A DNA stretch of 64,000 nt from Ashinkailepas kermadecensis (taxonomy: Eukaryota > Arthropoda > Thecostraca > Neolepadidae), in contig JAOTOM010003826.1 of the NCBI GenBank assembly GCA_034440615.1, positions 17,501 to 81,500 on the forward strand. Direction: 5' to 3'. The notes below the pieces were generated by a model. It had not been told where the DNA came from. It saw only the letters and a program-made list of their open reading frames with translations, and did not search any database. Position numbers and translations under genes: made by a program. Below are positions 36,006 through 48,440 of this stretch, piece after piece (the first letter of the stretch is position 1; each line of letters opens with the position of its first letter).

Positions 36006-36175
36006 CACGCGGCGGTAACGAGTGTTAACCAGGGCGTCTTGTCTTCAGCACGATGCTTTACTAAGTAGGTAATAAAAAAGTAGTATGTAATTTGCTATTT
36101 AAGTAGTAAATTATTGTATAAAATAATTTTGTCCAATATTGTATAAAAAGTGTGAGGCTAAAAGTGGAGATAATT

Positions 36176-36422
36176 TACACATATATACACATATATACAC
36201 ATATATACACATATATACACATATATACACATATATACACATATATACACATATATACACATATATACACATATATACATATATATACATATATATACAC
36301 ATATATACATATATATACATATATATACATATATATACATATATATATACATATATATACACATATATACACATATATATACACATATATATACATATAT
36401 ACACATATATACATATATATAA
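36176..36422. repeat. ACATATATAC microsatellite
   Basis: The 10-bp unit is repeated about ten times, then drifts into TATACATA variants. The long Ile/Tyr/His/Thr frames on both strands are artefacts. From 36423 to 37110 nothing is recognised. Confidence 0.97.
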
Positions 36423-37114
36423 TTTCTGGTATAGCCCTTCGTCTGCTATGATTTCGCTATCTGGCTTTCATACCTACTGTAAAAGGAATGTGTTCTACAC
36501 TTGGGGGTGTACGATCCGAACAGCGCGATTCTTTTTAGTACCACAAAAGGAAGCATGTATGTAATTTCCTGTTGAAATGCTTGCTTATATGATATCTAGT
36601 TGTTCAACTGGTGTTCAAAATGTTTCATTTCGAGTATTTGAAGACAAATTGCCTTCTCGTGCCATGCATATCCTCCTCTATAATGTATGAGTTATTGTAT
36701 TGTGGTATGCTAAACAATTATAGCAATTGTGGGACGGTTATAAATAAACAAATTGCTTCCAAAAATTGTGAGATTTTGGACCGCGGTTGAGATTAGGTGA
36801 TCCTAAGACGGTATTGCAGAATCAGGGGCATAATTAACTGATCGGTTGTCGTGAGCCAGTCTTGCCATGTTTCAAAAGAACTGGATTGTGCCATATAAAT
36901 GTGGCATTTTGAAGGATCACTGACCAAAATGACACACATTCTCCAGGCTTGCTACTTTCAGAAATCCCTTAAAAACATTGACATGTCCCTTAGTAAATCA
37001 GTATCTGATGTAGCACCCCACTCTTTGAATCCTAGGATGAATATTCGGCATAGACGCTCGTAATTTTTGGTTTCGTGTGCTATTGCCCTTATCACTTTAT
37101 TGGAATCTTCAAAT

Positions 37115-37360
37115 ATAGGTCAAGGACAGGGACGGATGGAATAATTGTTCATGGGAGGAGGCACATTACCTCGCAGGGGTGCCTTCGGCGGAAAAACACT
37201 GAGCGGAGGAGGGGGATAGGTGCACTCGAGCATACTGAAACCTTTTTTTTCGTCAAGGGGTACCTCTTCCTCCGAAAGGGACTTCTTTGGCTGAATAAAT
37301 ATCCGTTGATGGGGGAGCAGGGTGCACTCGAGCCTTCCTGAAGGGGCATGGATTGATGGG
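37115..37360 (+). repeat. Dispersed repeat family Z, copy 1
   Basis: Similar to the reverse complement of 59825-60090: AGGGACGG, GGTGCACT(C/T)GAG.ATACTGA, TTTTGGCTG-type and GGTGCACTCGAGCCTTC..GAAGGGGC appear in the same order. The 59.8-60.1 kb copy begins GGGGCGGATCCAGAAATTTT, a start common to many invertebrate MITE and DNA-transposon derivatives. Confidence 0.7.
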
Positions 37361-37592
37361 GGCACGTGCCCATAATACCATCCTCTGTATCCACTTCTGT
37401 TCAAGGATACTTGGTGCATCACGTTATTTTCTTTACACGCTATTGAGATGTCCATTCATAATAATGTTGGTGGGAAACGCATCCTAAGACCAACATACCT
37501 AAACATACGTTGATTTGTTTCGTTGAATATATATCCTGGGCTACGTGACACGCACTTTGATCATCATCGTGCCATTCTGCCGGGAGCTGCCA

Positions 37593-37653
37593 GTCAGTGG
37601 TTTCTGTCCATTGCAATGGACAGAAAACACTGACGCATCCAATGCATTGGATG
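37593..37653. repeat. Two adjacent palindromes (42 bp and 18 bp)
   Basis: Positions 37593-37634 form a 42-bp palindrome without spacer and with one mismatched pair. Positions 37636-37653 form a perfect 18-bp palindrome (CATCCAATGCATTGGATG). A further ATCCATTGGATGCATC follows. Confidence 0.9.
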
Positions 37654-39059
37654 GTATTTGATCCATTGGATGCATCACTTTGTGGTTGGTTAAAATATCT
37701 GTGAATGTTACCTTACACATGCGCATGATTGATCACATCAGCCTACACTTGTAGATATTTGATCATGTCTGCCTACACCTATTGATAATTGATTGCATGC
37801 ACAGCTACACAAACAAATGTATATCATCCTGCAAGAAAGCTCCGTAAAATCCCACAATATGCCTGACATTCCATGTAAAGGATCAACCCGAAAATCCTTG
37901 TCTCTCGTGTGCAATCCATAACAGTTATGGCTAATGAATTCCTTGAATTATCTATTTGATAGCAGTTCCTTTTTGCAATATTTCGATGGACATCATTAAA
38001 ATATGGCAGCAATTGCAGCAGGCATCATTCTCTGTTCTAGCACAATGCTGCTCGAAGATTTGTGATGTCTGCCGAACCATCACCAATGCACTTATATAGT
38101 TCACCTTCATCTATATGTATTTACTCATGCATTTTCCCTATCACGTAATGCGAAAGTGTAACATTCACAAACTAAAATAAAAATGCAATTTCCTTCATCA
38201 ATCAAGTCCTTACAACATCAGAGTGCAGCTTTCACAGTTTTGCCTGCTCATGGAATGCTAGTTATGGAACCTAGGTATAGACGGTTTCTGTTTTACTGAG
38301 AGTAAGTCATGGGGTGTGTTCAGTTAAGGGACACATAATTGATGTCATTGTCTGTTCCACTATTTCAAACATAGTGCAAACTTTTGCTGTATGCTCACAA
38401 CACCGCGGCGCGCCGGATTTGAAAGAGAAAGGCTATCTGCTGCATTACCAACATAATAGATTACCTTCCTTTCCAAGCTTCATGTTTTCTTGAACCTTGA
38501 CACAATTTCGGTAGCACAAGCCCTCGTCTTATTATCCATGACGCGAATCGGTTGAAAAACGTGGGTGTGTGAAAAAAAAACCGACGTAGGTTCCCGGTCA
38601 GTTTCGGGTTCGGTCGCCTCGAGACTCATATGTGACGTCATCACCACGATCGCAACAATTAACTAACTATTTAATTATGTCGTAAATGTTCATCCTGTGG
38701 GAAAAATACTTCAGTTTTGTCGATGCAAAGGATATTACTACCGGTTCTTTCGGCAACCAAAAACCCACGACGTGAAGCTTGTCCATTGTCGGAATATATT
38801 TTACGTACTTCTTTAAATTCCTGCACTTGCGCAAGAATTGGACGCAATAAGATCCATGTCTTCACTAACTGTCGAGAGGTCATAGTTGCGGTCGGTCACA
38901 TGTCGCCTGTTGTTGGATGGTGCCCGATCATGTGCCTACAGCAAAGGAACTCCACAGTCCGTTGCTTGCCCTCGATCGTTGAGCGCCGGGGCTAATGCGC
39001 CTTATGCTGGTATGTTGTATTATAGAGTTGTTGGCAGCAAATGTTTGTTGGATCCGTCG
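37654..39059. other. Intergenic sequence
   Basis: No recognised gene. A minus frame at 38671-38883 (AQVQEFKEVRKIYSDNG, RRGFLVAERTGSNI) has non-repetitive composition but no known family. Confidence 0.4.
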
Positions 39060-39470
39060 AGCATGCGCTGCTTGTGTGTTCAGCTGCTCCGGTCCTGGGA
39101 TCGGAATGACGTGAACAAGCACAGGTATAGTCCTAACATTTGGGAGGGTTTTTGGGAAAGAGAGTTGAGTGATAATGATTGGAATGATATATATGCAGCT
39201 GTGTACGGAATACACTTTCGGTTTAGCATCAGATGTTCAAGTACATAATTATAGCTAATATACTTGCCACCAATGTATTATTGTACGAAATAAACGTTTT
39301 GGATTCTGATCTATGCGGAAGATGCCAGCCGGAAAGGGAATCATTAATAGATAACCTGTGGGATTGTGAACAAGTTACACTATTTTGGAAAGATGTAGAT
39401 GAATGGTTGATATCCTTAGCTAGAGTTGGTGGCATTGTGTTTGGGAAATTGGAGGTTTTCTTGCCACCTT
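39060..39470 (+). mobile_element. C-terminal ORF2 remnant of an L1/Tx1-like LINE
   Basis: The plus frames read WEGFWERELSDNDWNDIYAA and, after a frameshift, IIANILATNVLLYEINVLDS, DLCGRCQPERESLIDNLWDC and EQVTLFWKDVDEW. The C..C......H/D.LW.C..V..FW pattern is the C-terminal Cys-rich motif of Tx1/L1-group LINEs. Frameshifted, so dead. Confidence 0.7.
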
Positions 39471-40084
39471 CGTCACCGGTGAAGCCCTCTTCTGACTTGC
39501 GCAGCTATTTTTTTTAACCCAGAATCTCTGCATGCCTTCGCATCCATAATTATGTTCGTAGAAGCGATTATATCTACACATGTGTTACTGTTGTTATAAC
39601 CCCATTGTTAGCATATTCATTTAGCCCAGCCTTTTCTACACCAGGCTAGACCGCTGGAGATAGTCCGATTGTAGTAACTAGATAATCTCATTGTAGGAAC
39701 TAATTCAATGGGTTAACAAAAGTTTTTTGTTCTTCTCGGAATTCATCTCAGTGGCTCAGTCGGTCAATTTGACGTGACGCGGCGTGAGGTTTCAACTCAA
39801 GTCCGACTTCAGAAATGCTGTATGCTAGTTGGCTCCTACCGAAGAGATGGCAGGCCCCAATGAATGTTTTTTTCAATTGAAATTGCTGAAATCTAACCGC
39901 CTGGGAGGAGCGTAAACCAAGAATTGGCCCAGGGAAGAGGGCTGGTACGAGAGGGTCCAACTTTCCACCAAAATGGTAAAAGTCTTCAGAATTTCCCCAC
40001 TTTATTTTCAAGGAAGCTAATTTTGCATTTATTTTCAAATTTATTTATTATTTTATTACTGTTTATTTTATTTTCGCATTTTAT

Positions 40085-40400
40085 AGTTTGAGGGACCCTG
40101 ATACCAAGGGGTCTCTCGGTCTCCAAGGGCACTGACTCTTCCAGGAGTCCTAATCCCTGCAGGGTTGTCGAGCTCCAAGAACCGGTACAGCTACCAGAGG
40201 CCATCCGGCTTCAAGGGATCACCGATAGTTTTATGGGGTCCCTCCAGCTCCCAGGGTCCTTCCTGTTCCCATCCACAAGCTATCGGGACTCCTCCAGCCC
40301 TCAGGGCCTCTCGAATTCCTGGAAGTCTTTCAATCCCACCAATTCCCAGGGGCTCTCCAGTACAGGTGGCATGTGCAAGAACCGAGAGCCCGATCAGGAC
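40085..40400. repeat. Degenerate 24-27-bp CT/GGG-rich tandem repeat
   Basis: Blocks like CTCCAG(C/G)..C..AGGG(G/T)C(C/T)T recur irregularly. A similar tract is at 41510-41765, probably the same low-complexity family. Between them (40401-41500) there is only a MITE-like start (CTGGCGAAGCCAGGATTTTT) near 41298. Confidence 0.55.
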
Positions 40401-41509
40401 CGGCCGGCTTTTTGACTGGTCTTTGGGATGTATGCCGGTCTTTCAACCAGGCTGTTAGTTCATTACATATATATTTTATGAAATCAATATAAACTGTTTA
40501 AAAAATTGTAATGAGGATAATTATCATGCAGCTTGCCAGGCCCATTTGCACATTCCAGCCAGCAATGTAATATGCAATGAATAGTTTGATGATAATTCTT
40601 ACTTATTTCCGGGATTTGTGGCATGCTAATTACTGAAGACAGCAAGCCATCAATGGTATTAGTCGGTAGGTCAATCATATCTGACATGCAGCTTTTACAA
40701 GTAGGACTTAATGCAATGGCAATCAAGCCAAACAAAATGTCAGTTGACTTCACCAGGCACGAGCAATAAAATATGGCTGGAACCAAGCTAATATGACCAG
40801 CACATTGTATAAAGACGACTTATCAATGCCAACGATTTTTGTCCATGGTTCCATAAGCAAGTTGCATCGTTTTCTTCGAAATGTTTTAATGACAATGCAA
40901 GGAACAACAAACCTCTCAAAAATCAATTATTTTCTGTCATCTGGCTTCCTTAACTAGTAACGAGGTTGCAAAAAGAATGCATTTATTAAAGCACACAGCT
41001 TCATACTTGCCCTTCTAATACACAGAAAACAGCAAAATTTAAACCATGGGAAAGGTTTGATTCTTTCAACTTTGACTAATCTGTAATGCATTGCCCACCA
41101 CATGCAATATTTTCATAATTCTACTATTAGATTCACAATTCAAAACTCCATATTCTCCATTCTTCAAGCTTCACCTTGCATCATCTGCAATCCGTATTAT
41201 ATGATCAGTTTTAGAACCGGCAGTTCCGTCGTTTTAGTCTTCATTCTGCACTCCGCGATATTAAGAAGGCTTGGTGTTAACTGCAAGCTACCCACTGGCG
41301 AAGCCAGGATTTTTATAAGGAGGGGGCCCAAACACAAATAAATGTGAAGAAATAGGTAACGCTTCCGGCACGCGAAGCGCGCCAAGAATTTGGGCTATTG
41401 CGTGGTGGGAAAAAAAGATTATCGTTTGATCTAGTGCATTTTTGGGTTCTAAGGAGGGTGGACATTCCCAATCCAATGCCAAGTTCCAAGTATTTGCCAT
41501 GTCTGTTCT

Positions 41510-41765
41510 CCAGCTTCTAATGGTCTCTCAAGCTCCAGGAGCTCTGATCCTCCCAAGGGCCACCCAACCCCTGCAAAAACCATCGAACTTTGAGGGACCC
41601 ATACAGTTTAAAGTGGCCCTCGGACTTCAAGGAGCCCTGCTTCAAGGGGCCCCTCCAGTTTCAAGGGACCTCTCCAGCATCATTGGACCTCTCCAGCTTC
41701 AAGGGGCCTCTCAAGCTTCCAGGGCCCGTCCTTTCCCTGCCGCACTTCGAAAGCTCCCTGGACTC
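41510..41765. repeat. Degenerate 24-27-bp tandem repeat
   Basis: CTCCAGCTTCAAGGGGCC-type units occur several times. The right end was used as the target of the SINE at 41768. Confidence 0.6.
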
Positions 41766-41944
41766 CTAGGGGACGAGTAGTCTAGGGGTAAGTGTTCCGT
41801 CTCACAATCGGAAGATTGTGGGTTCGAGTCTCACCTGTCGCTACTCTTCGCCCGCGACCAATCGGCGTGAGAGATTGGCGACGCTCCATGACTCAACGGT
41901 CGACGTGTCGTAAAACCAATAACCACCACCATCCCTGGACTCCT
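41755..41944 (+). mobile_element. tRNA-derived SINE, head type A, copy 1, with target duplication
   Basis: A perfect 13-bp duplication TCCCTGGACTCCT (41755-41767 and 41932-41944) flanks the element (41768-41931). The head has box A GTAGTCTAGGGGTAAG and box B GGTTCGAGTC. The body has GGCGACGCTCCATGACTCAA and GTCGTAAAACC, and the tail is a short AACC repeat. Confidence 0.92.
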
Positions 41945-42257
41945 CCAACAAACTCAAAGGAGCCCGCACATGAGCTACTAAGGGCCTCTGCCTTCAAAAG
42001 GCTCCCTCCGACCTCAAGGGGTCCATTCACCTGAAAGGGCTCTGCACATGTAGAGTGCCCCAGAAGGCTGAAAGGGTCCCTGGAAGTTAGACGAATAGAT
42101 AAAATAAAGGCCCGTCGACTCTTTGAGATTCCATGCTGGCTGAAAAGCCGGTGTCGTCAAGAAAGGGCGGGGGGGTCTTCGGGTGGGATGCTCTCGGGGG
42201 ATGAAGTGATAGTTTGACACAGACACCAGTCAATGCTTCGTTAAATAATACGTATTT

Positions 42258-42443
42258 CATATCATTGCCGGGGACGAGTGGTCTAGGGGTAATATGCTCG
42301 TCTCACAATCGAAAGGTTGTGGGTTCGAGTCTCACCTGTCGCTACTCTTCGCCCGCGACCAATCGGCGTGAGAGATTGGCGACGCTACATGACTCAACGG
42401 TCGACGTGTCGTAAAACCAATAACCAACCAACATATCATTGCC
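42258..42443 (+). mobile_element. tRNA-derived SINE, head type A, copy 2, with target duplication
   Basis: The 12-bp duplication CATATCATTGCC (42258-42269 and 42432-42443) flanks the element (42270-42431). It is about 95% like the copies at 41.8 and 49.2 kb by eye, with tail AACCAACCAA. A perfect duplication suggests recent insertion. Confidence 0.93.
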
Positions 42444-43295
42444 CTACCACATGTATGCAGCTTTCTTACTTGTTGCTCAATGACTTCAATGGCATGTTTA
42501 ATGTATAGAACAGTTATGCTTTCCTGTTGCACAACCGTTGCAATTGTTGCAGTGTATGGGGACTTTTCGTAGCTGAGCTGACGTCGCGTTTAGGTGTAAC
42601 GTGGCATCGAGAGAAAAATTACTTGGGTTGTCACGGAAAACTGGCTGAAACAAGGGCGCCGACAATGGAGGAAAATGCTCATGAAATGTAGGTCAGAGTA
42701 GGCACGGATTGCAGAATGCGACAGGTTAAGCGCCAACGGTCGCGTAAAGCGCATCAAGTTTCCATTCAGCTCCGTTTTCCGGCTTGGTCAAATGCGACGT
42801 ATGTATGTGGTTTGTCCATGCCTCGCACGACTATATGTGCCTGCCGTCACTACCCCCTCCCCCCGCGTTTACTTCTAACGACAAAACTTTCAGACTCCAC
42901 TGCCACGCGACATTAACCAGTGGTGTAGCTTTGAATGTTTTGGGAGGGTACTAGCCCCCCCCCTCCCCCTCTAAATGTTGGTTGTGCCCACCACCCGATA
43001 ATTTCAACTTCTAACATGGGATCCTATATGGTATGCCCCCCCCAATCCACTTGGGCCCGCCCATTGCCTTCATGTATTGTGCTCCCGTCCCCCCCCCCAC
43101 AAAAAAAAAGAAGAAGAAGAAACCTACGCTCATGGACGTTACTGCTACATGCTTTGCTGCGCCAGACATCACGTGTACGTGATAGTATTGTTATGCGAGA
43201 TGGCCGCTATAAACTCTTTTTTTTGTATATATGCGTTGTATATATGCTCATATTTGTGTGGGGGCGGGAAGTGTCCACCTAGAATCTGGAATATC

Positions 43296-43505
43296 TAGTG
43301 CACCCCACAGACGTAATGTTAACGTTACCTCGAGTAGGGCGAGGATCGTGAACTATTCCTTCACCCTGGCAGTCTCCACTCAAACAACACTAACGACAAT
43401 ATCTAGTGTACCCCATACTTGCACCAGACGTAATATTAACTTTACCTCGAGTAGGGCGAGGATCGTGTACGATAACCCCACTCCGGCAGTCTCTACTCAT
43501 GGACA
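43296..43505. repeat. About 120-bp tandem duplication
   Basis: ATATCTAGTG(C/T)ACCCCA, CAGACGTAAT(G/A)TTAAC, TTACCTCGAGTAGGGCGAGG and GGCAGTCTC(C/T)ACTCA occur twice in the same order. Confidence 0.85.
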
Positions 43506-43612
43506 GCACCATCGATAATCTTCATAAAAGCAACACAGTGTTCATGCAGCGGCACGAGGTTCATTATACCCATCCGTCCGCATCACATCCCCTTGAAATT
43601 GTACGCCACCAT

Positions 43613-43687
43613 CCACCACCTTTCCAGCTATATGACTCAACGGTTGACGTGTCGTAAAACCAATAACCAATAACCCACCACCTTTCC
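43613..43687 (+). mobile_element. 5'-truncated SINE tail with target duplication
   Basis: CCACCACCTTTCC (43613-43625 and 43675-43687) flanks 49 bp that match only the 3' end of the type A SINE (TATATGACTCAACGG, GTCGTAAAACCAATAACC). This shows 5' truncation during target-primed insertion and that the shared 3' end is enough for mobilisation. Confidence 0.88.
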
Positions 43688-43934
43688 CTCACCCAATGAC
43701 CTGGCAGACCGAATTTAGAGATCTTGTACGGGGAAAATTTATGTCTATTCCTCACTTGATTTTAATTGACACTAATTGGACTCATACTAAGTGTTCGCCA
43801 GACCGCGCAGCCATGTTATCCCGCGCCGTCTCGGGGGGGGGGGGGTTAGGCACCCCCTCAGGTTTGCCGCGGATAGTGAAAGAACGGCGCGTGGTAGCGC
43901 ACCGAAATTTGGCATACCTTTTCCCACATCAATT

Positions 43935-44640
43935 TGGCATGTTGTGTCACAATTTTGAGGTCAGGTCATCTAGGGTCAACGAGTTAGTGAAGGTCAAGTC
44001 AGGTCACCTCCAAAAAAGTTAAACCAGTCATCACGCTTTAACGGGTAAAGATATTTTAATGAAACTTTCAACGTTTGCTTATCTTTAGGGACACGACAAA
44101 ACGTATCAGAGGATTTTTTTCCCCCGTTTTTATTACTTATTAGTTCTGCATATTTTCCCATTAGAGTTAAAATCGAAGATTCTGGCTAAAGTAAGCATTT
44201 TTATTAGTGCAAGTTGACTTCGAACACCGTTTTTCGGTCCGCTCTATGCATTAGAAAATAAAAATTAAAGAAAATTTTAAAACTCAAAATTTTGAAATTT
44301 CCCAAAATAAATCTTATTTTTGGGTGGCCAAAAATTGTATGGCCCTGGTCAATTTCGTCTTCCTTTTCTGATTCCAAATAATTTTTGTTTTTCAAATCTC
44401 CCCCAAAATGAATTCCCCAGAGCCAAAAACATGATGTAAGTCGTGCAAATCTAGGCCCCCTAGTGACGTCACTTTTTGGGGGAAAAAATATTTGGGGGTG
44501 GTGACTGGCCCTACTCGTCGAGCGCTTTCCGATGACACCTCTTTCGTTTTCGTGCGACGCTTAGTTTGGAGATTAGAGGGGGGTGTTTAGCCCCCCCGAG
44601 ACGGGGTGTGAGTATCTTGACCGGAGAGACGGGGAGGGTT
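43935..44640 (-). repeat. Dispersed repeat family X, copy 2
   Basis: Reverse-complement counterpart of 26395-27090. One edge carries closely spaced AGGTCA half-sites (43960-44010: GAGGTCAGGTCATC, GGTCAAGTCAGGTCACC), which are conserved in copy 1. Confidence 0.8.
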
Positions 44641-45049
44641 ATTGTGCTCAGCAGTTGAAAGTGTCGTGGTGAAACCCCGAAGACTGCCGGACATTTATTA
44701 TCGCAGAATGCTCACAATCTGCACAGGGAGCTCGTTTTAAACTTAAAATTTATCGGTTTTCCACTTGTATTTAAGAATTTCCATTAATATGCTCAGACTT
44801 GAGATGACCAGTAAATAGAAAAGGGATGAACATCACACCTTTCGATGTATCAACAGCGCGAGAAGCTGATGTACCCCACCAAATTTCAGCAAATCACTAA
44901 GAGAGTTGGAACGACTGCTCACTTATAAATGGCTACTATTACAGTATACAAGGTTATTACATACCAGGTTGCACCGTCTCTCTACTGCGCAGATCTTGGG
45001 TGAAGGAAGCAACTTGGTCTTGGGTGACGGAACAAATCGATCGAGTGTG

Positions 45050-45715
45050 GTGGGATGCTGTCACTCGTAGCCCTTTACGTAGCACCGGGAACCCTCCGCT
45101 ACGGCCCGGATCGTCTCCGTAGCCTGGGAGCCTCTATCGGCCTGAGGCCCGCTGTCAGCTCTGAGCGCCTCTTCATCATCGTGAGCCAAAGTCGACCCAA
45201 GGGCTCTGCACGTCCGGCCCGGGCCCCATCCGTCTGCTCAGGAATCCTCTATCACGGTTCGGGACACTCCGTCCTGCTGCAGTCATCTCGTCAAAAACTT
45301 GGGCCTTCCCTGTCATGCAAGGTGCCTCCATCGACTCAGAGGCCCTTCATACCGGCTCGGTGCCCTCTCCGACGGCCCGGGGCCCTCCCACGGCTAGGGG
45401 TCCTCTCCGTCGGCGCAGGGGCCCTCCTTAGCGATCCAGGGCCTCTGTCAGGCCGGGGGCCCTCTTTCAACAGCTTGGGTCCACTCCATCAGGCCAGGGG
45501 CCCTTGTGCAGCTTGGGCCCCATCCGTCGGCCCAAGGACCCTTTCTGACGGCCCAAGGTCCTCTCCCTAGCCCAGCCTATGGCCCTCAACATCTCCCCGA
45601 GGGCACTCAGCGTTGACTCGGGGCCCCTCTTCATCGGCTAGGGACCCTTTACGTCAGCCTGGGGCCCCTTTCTTCGGTCCAGAGGCCATTCACGTCGGCC
45701 GGGGGGGGCTTACGG
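45050..45715. repeat. Degenerate ~30-bp GGCCCTC-rich tandem repeat
   Basis: GGGCCCTC..(C/A)GG(C/T) blocks recur about 20 times with heavy drift. The 171-codon plus frame here (LGPLHQARGP-like) is explained by this. Confidence 0.65.
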
Positions 45716-45924
45716 GCCCCTGAATCGACACCTTGACAGGTTCTTGTGGACCCGTCAAGGCAGCCGCCTGGAGTGCCCCCTCCGACTCTCCAGAGGGAGG
45801 GAGCGGCTGCCCCCTTCGCCCCTTTAGCTATACCACTAGGTAGGTTACCTCATATTACCTTTGCATGTACAGACTAAACCTATATACATTACCTTTAAAG
45901 AGAAGAAGAATCTTGAGTTCTTTC

Positions 45925-46085
45925 AATGATGTATTCGACTACTAGGCCATATAGCGTCGCCAAACCTCCACTTCGATCGGTCGCGGGTGGAGTCGGTAAT
46001 CCCTCCGGTTGTGGGAATCGAACCTACGATCTTACGATGAATTGTCGAACGTCCTACCGACTTGGGTACCGTGACCCCGTGATCA
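45925..46085 (-). mobile_element. Diverged tRNA-derived SINE, head type B
   Basis: The minus strand reads a Lys-tRNA-like head (AAGTCGGTAGGACGTTCGAC, box B GGTTCGATTCC), CACAACCGG.GGGATTACCGA, then the body TTTGGCGACGCTATATGGCC. It is closest to the SINE at 50.24 kb but older. Confidence 0.75.
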
Positions 46086-46089
46086 TCCA

Positions 46090-46560
46090 AAACTGATTTA
46101 TACATGGGACGGTAGTCGAATATTTGTGGACAGTAGGTTGCATTCGGTAAGTGACGTCGGGAGCAGCAAAATACGTGGCAGTAATGTCGTGGGGAAATAA
46201 CTCCGAACACGTGATGGGAACAGCAGGAAGGTCTGTAGCATCGGAGTCACGTAACAACAATGTCGCGTTGCGGCGATGTCTAGAGGAGTGAAGCATGTAT
46301 CAGCAGTGTGTAGTGATGTGTATAACTATTGTCGGTAGCAGTGAAGTCGGTCGTAGTAATGTCACGTAGCAATACAATATGTACCAGTAATGTCGGATAG
46401 CACCCATTTCACATAGAAGTAAGATAGGCAGCAGTAAGGTATGTGGCGGTCACGTCGCGAAGTAGTAATGCCCAGCAGATGTGTCAGGAACAGGGAAGTC
46501 TGTAGCAGTACTGCCACACAGTAGTAATGTCGGGAGCAGAAAGGTATCACATAGTATCAG
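46090..46560. repeat. Degenerate GTAGCAGTAATGTCG-type short repeats
   Basis: GCAGTAATGTC(G/A) and related 15-18-bp words recur irregularly. No gene is recognised from here to about 48230. A plus frame at 46645-46956 is GC-rich and opposed by an equally long minus frame; neither has a recognised family. Confidence 0.5.
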
Positions 46561-48239
46561 CAATGTGGGGTTGAAGCAATGCCGAGAGCGGTAGTGTCAT
46601 GGCGGTTTTGTCGTTGACAGTAGGTACAGTACAGTTGTACTGACGTGCAACCGGCTGCAGGCACCGTGCCGAACACGACAGGTGCGGTGCTATTCCAGTC
46701 CCCGGAACACAGACTCCAAGTATCGCATGTCCGCTTTGAGTCGAGCAGTGAGCCTCGGCTGAATCGCCACGCCGCGGAGTTCATGGAACGCCCGTATCGC
46801 TGGGCGCCATGCCAACGGCGCAGACGCAGCGGGGGTGTCGGCGACTGGGCTGGAGCGGCCACTACCGAGCCGTCTGGACAGGGCGACGGCGTGTTAGTGG
46901 GCGGCAAACTTCACACTGCTGCTTTGTCGGATGGTGTATTTGTTGCTACTGTTTAAAGTTAAATGCAGTTGACCATTGAGCAAGTCCGATGGCTGATTCG
47001 AAGAAGCCGACGCATGAGAACCTGAGCAACCCGGCGTGGCTCAGTCGCAACGTTCGTTGCGTGCGAATGACGTCAATGCTGGAACAGTGAGGTGCTCACC
47101 AAAAAGTGGCCGAATTTAATGCAAGGTATTCTGTGTGGTCGGCTGAACTGTGTTGCAGTAGTTTTGTCTGAGGAAACGCTATCCGTCATGCATGCGAACA
47201 TTTGTTCGCCTTCAACACATCCTGTTTTATGACTAAAACGGGGAGGAACAATCAGACACTATGTCAGAAAGCAGAAGCGGATCAACAGGAAACTGATATA
47301 TTTAACTAGGTAAGTGAATACCAAATAATATGCATCACTACCGCAGTAACTGCACAACACTGGCTGTCGTCAAGCACAACGGTGCCTGTAAAAGGAGTGG
47401 TTTCGGGCATTTCCATGAATTCAGTCATAACACAAAAATAGACCAGTTCCTGGCATGAAGACAACACACGTACTCAAGCGCATGCACTGTGCACTCCGTC
47501 AGCCAAGCATGTAACTCCATGGACCTCCAGTATGCCTCTATTGGGCTTGGAAGGTGTGAAGAATCATTATTCCGCAACCCCTCCACCAATACAAAACAGT
47601 TGCGAGAACATCAAGGTAAGCGATGCGATAAAGATGGAACGGCTGTGTAGCCGTTGTGGTGTGACACGCACCCCGTTTAATAACCGCTTTCTCCCAAGAT
47701 TACTTGATATCGAATACTGCATAGTGACGTAGTCAAGGGGGCGAAGATGCACCCGCCCTGGAGGTCGGAGGGAGACAATCCAGATCCTTCCAAATTACCG
47801 ATAATTGAATCTGCCACAGCCAGAGTACATCAATTAAATTATGATGGGAACGGATCCAAAATATATTTGAAGGTTAGTTGGGGTTATGGTCCGGCCACAC
47901 AGCATGGGCGTCGCCACATATTTCGAGGAGGGATGGCGCGTTCTCGCACACAAATTCTGAATCTTCTCTCTCTCCACCTGCCTTCCCCATCTTCATCTAT
48001 GTCACAAAGAGTCGTTGTTACTAACTTGGAGTGTCTCCAGTTTGGAGGTGGAGTGCCCTGCACCTGATGTACAGCCTTGCTTGTACCTGATGTTGTGTCG
48101 ACCACAAAGCTGATGGCTTGGCCGAGAGAGGCGGCAATCACCATGGCTCACACACCGGTTTCAATTCTAAAGAACATCACTGACCGTACCTGCAGCAATA
48201 TTCGCACATATACCTGACATGTCGTGATGTCAAATCTCT

Positions 48240-48440
48240 GTTAGCACTGGCTTGCCCCTAAACCGCAATCACGAAACATTCCTTTTCCGTGGTCGTTGCA
48301 TTGTGCTTTACGTTGGGCTCTGCGACTCCCGCAGCGCGGCACTAGGCAGTAGGCTTCCCGATAATGACCACACTGCGCAGCCTGGGGGTCGCCACACTGC
48401 GCAGCCGGGGGGTTGCGATATTGGACAGCCACCACACCAC
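48240..48440. repeat. GGGTCGCCACACTGC short tandem motif, copy 1
   Basis: GG(G/T)(T/C)(C/T)GCCACACTGCGCAGCC is repeated. The minus frame reads AAQCGD-like units. The same motif is tandem at about 50640-50850, on the other side of the retrotransposon remnant. Confidence 0.6.

Noticed and set aside
36111..36564. Open frames rich in Ile, Tyr, His and Thr
   Set aside because: By-products of the ACATATATAC microsatellite.
41768..41860. True tRNA genes at 41.77, 42.27, 49.15 and 50.24 kb
   Set aside because: The heads have box A/B-like sequence, but each is joined to the shared SINE body and AACC-type tail and flanked by target duplications.
47528..47613. Possible plus-strand exon ending CATCAAG/GTAAGC
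   Set aside because: The donor is good, but the proposed acceptor (GACCTCCAG) is weak and the 28 residues match nothing; no partner exon.
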